Made by a program: the position numbers and the translations under genes. A stretch of DNA of 8,237 nt from the NCBI GenBank assembly GCA_964612925.1, contig CAZTFU010000046.1, positions 1-8,237 on the forward strand. The letters run 5' to 3'. Position 1 is the stretch's first letter. Each line of letters begins with the position of its first letter. The notes beneath the pieces are model-generated. The model was not told the origin of the DNA, searched no databases, and saw only the letters and a list, made by a program, of their open reading frames with translations. The DNA comes from Phil1 sp964612925. Its GTDB lineage: Bacteria > Bacillota > Clostridia > Christensenellales > CAG-138. Of this stretch, positions 5,136-8,237 are shown piece by piece.

Positions 5136-6828
5136 GCACACAACAAAAAATAAGCGTGAATCAGGGGCATCCTACGGTGCCCCTTTCCGCGTTATAAGCG
5201 AAGGCGCGGATAAGCTGCTGCTTTTTGTACTGCTTGGCAGCATATCCCTGTTCATACTCTATCCCATAGTGTGCATAATATTGAAAAGCTTTGAGGGCGA
5301 AGGGGGCGTTTCCCTTGCCGCATACAAAGAGGTTTGGCAGCGTTACGGCACAAGCCTGTGGAACAGCTTATGGACAGGATGCGTAACGGCGGTGCTGTGC
5401 ACCATACTTTCGGTTGCCACGGCACTGACGATTTCCACAAGCCGCGGCATTGTAAAAGCACTGCTTATGGGCGTGATACTCATAACGATGGTATCGCCGC
5501 CGTTTGTTTCATCCTTGGCATATATTCAATTGTACGGCAGGCGCGGCTGGATAACCTATCGCTTGCTTGGGCTGAGTTGGGATCCGTATAACTGCTGGGG
5601 AATTATCTTTACGCAAAGTATATCATTTGTGCCCATGAACGCACTGTTTTTGTGCGGCATACTCGAAAAGACCGATGCCGCCTGCCTGCACTCTGCGCGT
5701 GACCTTGGCGCAAAGCAGGGCGCAATACTGCGCGATATAGTTCTGCCGCTTATACGCCCCGGCATATTGGTAACGCTGCTGCTGAGTTTTATCCGCTCCA
5801 TTGCGGATTTCGGCACGCCCACAATAGTCGGCGGACGGTTTACAACTCTCGCTTCCGATATATATATTCAGCTTATAGGGTATTCAAACCTTGAGCGGGC
5901 ATCGGCAATGAATGTAATGCTCATGATCCCCGCAATAGGTGCATTCTTTATATATAGGCACTTACTGCAAAAATCCGATACGCTGAACTCCTCCCGCGGC
6001 AAGCAGGGCAGAGTTGACATAAGGCTTTTGCACTGCGGCGTGGCGGGCATGGGCGCAGCGGCGATAAGCATTATCTTCTTTATAATGATGGTACTGCAAT
6101 ACGGCTGTATATTCCTTTTGGGCTTTTTGAAATCCAAAAAGGGCGTGTACTCCTTCACTACGCAACACCTTGAAAAGCTTATACACTACGATTCCGCAAT
6201 GATGATAAGGAGCGTTGTATATGCGCTTATAGTTGCGCTTGCAGGCACGCTTTTCGCAATGCTGTTTGCCTATTATACGGACAGGCGGCGCGTGCCGCTA
6301 AGGCGCTTTTTCGACTGCGTGGCGACATTCCCTTATATGATACCGGGTACATGCTTCGGCATAGGGTATATACTCGCCTTCAATCATGAACCGTTAAAGC
6401 TTACGGGCACGGCTATAATAGTTATACTGAATATGCTCTTTAAGCAGCTTCCGACCACAACAAAGATATGCTCCGCCGCGCTTACGCAGATACCGCGCTC
6501 TCTTGAACAGTCGGTGCGAGACCTTGGCGGCGGCAAGCTTACGGTGCTCCGTGATGTTATTCTGCCGGGCATGCGGCCCGCGTTTTTAAGCTGCTTTGCA
6601 TATAATTTTTCAAGCGGAATGACCACTGCGGGCGCAATACTGTTCCTTATAAATCCGGGCAAGAAGCTTGCGGTATTCAAGCTTTTCGATTCGGTATACT
6701 TGGGGGAATATTCCGAAGCCGCGCTTATTGCAACGGTGATAATAGTCATAGTTTTGGCGGTGGAAGGGCTTATGTGGCTGATTTCGCATAAGCTTTCCCA
6801 AAAAGGAGGAAGGACAAATGTTTCTTGA
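5113..6828 (+). CDS. Fused two-domain ABC importer permease
   Basis: The 571-residue membrane protein carries two copies of the binding-protein-dependent permease domain in one chain, as in FbpB/ThiP-type importers, with about 12 hydrophobic segments (the first at about 35-57, the last at about 537-557). Each half has the EAA loop that docks on the ATPase: RDLGAKQGAILRDIVLPLIRP (196-216) up to its end, and RDLGGGKLTVLRDVILPGMRP (469-489). The two loops are clearly related, showing internal duplication. The earliest possible start is the GTG at 5113, 23 bases inside the end of the binding-protein gene and without a good ribosome site; a TTG at 5125 is an alternative. Translation is probably coupled to the upstream gene. 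Isoleucine is mostly ATA here, for instance five ATA codons in a row of Ile positions from 5242. The last 11 bases overlap the ATPase gene. One chain can serve as both halves of the channel, so the importer is complete. Confidence 0.92.
   Translation: MTRPLPNKHTTKNKRESGASYGAPFRVISEGADKLLLFVLLGSISLFILYPIVCIILKSFEGEGGVSLAAYKEVWQRYGTSLWNSLWTGCVTAVLCTILSVATALTISTSRGIVKALLMGVILITMVSPPFVSSLAYIQLYGRRGWITYRLLGLSWDPYNCWGIIFTQSISFVPMNALFLCGILEKTDAACLHSARDLGAKQGAILRDIVLPLIRPGILVTLLLSFIRSIADFGTPTIVGGRFTTLASDIYIQLIGYSNLERASAMNVMLMIPAIGAFFIYRHLLQKSDTLNSSRGKQGRVDIRLLHCGVAGMGAAAISIIFFIMMVLQYGCIFLLGFLKSKKGVYSFTTQHLEKLIHYDSAMMIRSVVYALIVALAGTLFAMLFAYYTDRRRVPLRRFFDCVATFPYMIPGTCFGIGYILAFNHEPLKLTGTAIIVILNMLFKQLPTTTKICSAALTQIPRSLEQSVRDLGGGKLTVLRDVILPGMRPAFLSCFAYNFSSGMTTAGAILFLINPGKKLAVFKLFDSVYLGEYSEAALIATVIIVIVLAVEGLMWLISHKLSQKGGRTNVS
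5163..5184 (+). promoter_or_regulatory. Stem-loop just after the binding-protein gene
   Basis: AGGGGCA (5163-5169) pairs perfectly with TGCCCCT (5178-5184) around an 8-base loop. It begins 28 bases after the binding-protein stop and lies within the first codons of the permease. Only TT and then CC follow, so it is a poor terminator. It could protect the upstream message from 3' decay or partly attenuate transcription, raising the receptor relative to the membrane parts. Confidence 0.5.
6804..6809 (+). promoter_or_regulatory. Ribosome-binding site of the ATPase gene
   Basis: A full AGGAGG lies eight bases before the ATG at 6818, inside the end of the permease gene. It fixes the ATPase start and the 11-base gene overlap. 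Confidence 0.9.
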
Positions 6829-7582
6829 GCTTGAACACCTGAAAAAGCAATTTGACGGCCGCGAGGTGGTTTGTGACTTGAGCCTTGAGCTTGAAAAGGG
6901 AAAGCTTATGTGCATTTTGGGCTTTTCGGGCTGCGGTAAGACCACCACGCTGAACATGATAGGCGGCTTTTTGACTCCCGACGGCGGAAGGATTCTGATT
7001 GATGGGCAGGATATCACCCGCATTCCTCCCGAGCGGCGCCCCGTTACAACGGTTTTTCAGTCATACGGACTTTTTCCGCACATGACGGTTGCAGAGAACG
7101 TTATGTATGGATTAAAATTCAAGGGTATACGCAAAAGCGATGCGCGAAGGCGTGCAATGGAATATCTGGAACTTGTGGGATTGACCGACCATGCCGATTA
7201 TTACATTCACCAAATAAGCGGCGGCCAGCAGCAGCGCGTGGCATTGGCACGGGCGTTGATAGTGGAACCGAAAATATGCCTGCTTGATGAGCCATTCTGC
7301 AACCTTGATGCGGCGTTGCGCGGCAAAATGCGGCTTGAGCTTAAAAAGATTCAGCGGGAGCTTGGCATGACAATGGTTTTCGTTACCCACGATCAGGAGG
7401 AAGCGATGCTGCTTTCCGACCGCATGGCGATAATGGATAACGGGCGGCTTGTTCAAATCGATACGCCCAAGAACATTTACCACAGCCCCGCAAACGAATT
7501 TGTGCGCAGCTTTCTTAACCTTGATGAGCTTATTTGGACCGAGGACGGTAAGCTTATGAAGGTAATAGGTCAAAACATGTAA
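6818..7582 (+). CDS. ABC importer ATPase subunit
   Basis: The 254-residue protein is the cytoplasmic engine of the importer. All motifs are intact: Walker A GFSGCGKTT (35-43), Q-loop FQSYGLFPH with Q81, signature ISGGQQQR (133-140, Ile where Leu is usual), Walker B ICLLDE (153-158), D-loop CNLDA (161-165, where SNLDA is common) and switch histidine H191 in THDQEEA. The sequence resembles the PotA/FbpC/MalK type of ATPase. These are usually about 340-370 residues because of a C-terminal TOBE domain; here the chain stops shortly after PKNIYHSPANEFVRSFLN, so that domain is essentially absent. A regulatory input through it is therefore unlikely. The gene overlaps the permease by 11 bases and is followed after 26 bases by the PHP gene. 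The ATPase identity is certain; the substrate cannot be read from it. Confidence 0.95.
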   Translation: MFLELEHLKKQFDGREVVCDLSLELEKGKLMCILGFSGCGKTTTLNMIGGFLTPDGGRILIDGQDITRIPPERRPVTTVFQSYGLFPHMTVAENVMYGLKFKGIRKSDARRRAMEYLELVGLTDHADYYIHQISGGQQQRVALARALIVEPKICLLDEPFCNLDAALRGKMRLELKKIQRELGMTMVFVTHDQEEAMLLSDRMAIMDNGRLVQIDTPKNIYHSPANEFVRSFLNLDELIWTEDGKLMKVIGQNM

Positions 7583-7608
7583 ACATTAAATGAAAGGCAG
7601 TGAATCCG

Positions 7609-8235
7609 ATGCTTGTAGATCTGCATTTACACGAAAAAATATTCTCTCTTGACAGCTTTATCACCGTTGAACAGATGGTGGAGGTGGCAAAGGCGCGTGG
7701 GCTTGATGCCATATGCATTACCGACCACGATACCATGGGGCTGAGGGATATGGTTGAGGAGTATTCAAAGCGACTGCATTTTCCCATATTCGTGGGCATT
7801 GAGTATTATTCGCTGTGGGGCGACATACTTGCATGGGGCATAGACCGATTCCCCGCCGAACGTGACGAGGCGCAGAAGTTTATCGACATGGTAAACGAGC
7901 AGGGCGGCTTTTGCGTATCCTGTCACCCGTTCCGCAACAACAACCGCGGCCTTGAGGATAATCTTCGCAATGTGCATTCTCTTCACGCTGTTGAGGTGCT
8001 CAACGGCAGTACCGACATGGAGGCAAACCGCACGGCACTTCGCTATGCGCGGGAACTTGGGCTTAAAACAACGGGCGGCAGCGATGCGCATGTTGTAAAG
8101 CAGATAGCCAAGTATGTTACATGGTTCCCCGAAAAAGTGACCACGCTTGAGGATTTTGTTGCCCAGTTCCATGCAACCGAGCCCAAGGCCGCCATATGGA
8201 ACGGATCGGGCTATGACGTGGTGGACGAGTTTTAA
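7609..8235 (+). CDS. PHP-type metal-dependent phosphoesterase
   Basis: The 208-residue soluble protein has the metal-binding motifs of the PHP superfamily: DLHLH (4-8), ITDHD (37-41), E65 in VGIEYY, CHPFR with H106, and GSDAH (158-162, D159 and H161). Together they form the usual two- or three-metal site for hydrolysing phosphate esters. It is a single compact domain, shorter than YciV/TrpH-type nucleotide phosphatases (about 280 residues), which carry an insertion. It is neither a histidinol phosphatase nor a polymerase PHP domain by context. Its position 26 bases after the importer ATPase suggests action on the imported compound or on a product of it. The ATG at 7609 has AAAGG 11 bases upstream; a GTG at 7600 is only two bases from that site and is less likely. 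The stop lies two bases from the window end, so any following gene or terminator is not visible. Confidence 0.88.
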   Translation: MLVDLHLHEKIFSLDSFITVEQMVEVAKARGLDAICITDHDTMGLRDMVEEYSKRLHFPIFVGIEYYSLWGDILAWGIDRFPAERDEAQKFIDMVNEQGGFCVSCHPFRNNNRGLEDNLRNVHSLHAVEVLNGSTDMEANRTALRYARELGLKTTGGSDAHVVKQIAKYVTWFPEKVTTLEDFVAQFHATEPKAAIWNGSGYDVVDEF

Positions 8236-8237
8236 TC

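Noticed and set aside
7112..7573. Open frame of 153 codons antisense to the ATPase
   Set aside because: It is a shadow of an ATPase gene with all catalytic motifs intact and has no independent start signal.
4005..7582. Naming the importer fbpABC (ferric iron)
   Set aside because: The gene layout fits, but the receptor lacks the adjacent Tyr pair of classical FbpA and the PHP gene points elsewhere. The evidence does not allow a specific gene symbol.
7600..7608. GTG at 7600 as start of the PHP gene
   Set aside because: It is only two bases from the AAAGG site. The ATG at 7609 is better spaced and places the DLHLH motif at the very N-terminus, as is usual in the family.

Overview
The window looks like chromosomal DNA of an anaerobic Gram-positive bacterium of the class Clostridia, possibly an uncultured gut lineage. 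This rests on consensus SigA-type promoters, strong AAGGAG/AGGAGG ribosome sites, a diderm-free lipoprotein style of solute-binding protein (lipobox plus a Pro/Glu/Ala-rich spacer), a short-form alanyl-tRNA synthetase and roughly even base composition. The placement is an inference; no rRNA or other taxonomic marker is present. No mobile element, CRISPR array, tRNA or rRNA gene was seen.

Left part, minus strand (about 248-2917): a two-gene unit reads leftwards from a perfect-hexamer promoter. alaS encodes an alanyl-tRNA synthetase of 594 residues that keeps the catalytic and editing domains but lacks the C-terminal C-Ala domain. Three bases after it starts a gene for a DUF695/RraB-like protein, and the unit closes with a good intrinsic terminator at 248-279. 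Beyond that, positions 1-247 hold no convincing gene but contain several short hairpins.

Centre (2888-2946): the alaS promoter and a second, rightward promoter are back to back, and their -35 hexamers overlap almost completely. The rightward -10 box lies six bases before the ATG of the next gene, which has no ribosome-binding site, so its mRNA is probably leaderless. That gene (2946-3827) encodes a membrane-anchored family-3 solute-binding-like protein with a very basic cytoplasmic tail and two changed ligand-pocket positions. No permease is attached to it.

Right part, plus strand (3938-8235): an operon with its own promoter encodes a complete importer, namely a lipoprotein solute-binding protein, a fused two-domain permease and an ABC ATPase, followed by a small PHP-type phosphoesterase. 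The coding regions overlap or nearly touch. The binding protein has codon use unlike its neighbours (ATC rather than ATA for Ile), and a stem-loop lies just after it, both consistent with it being made in excess over the membrane parts. The importer is related to the FbpABC/AfuABC/phosphonate group. The PHP enzyme suggests, but does not prove, that the substrate is a phosphate ester hydrolysed after import.

The most interesting points are the shared -35 promoter pair with a probable leaderless transcript, the orphan anchored binding-protein-like sensor candidate, the short AlaRS coupled to a DUF695/RraB protein, and the importer plus PHP phosphoesterase unit.
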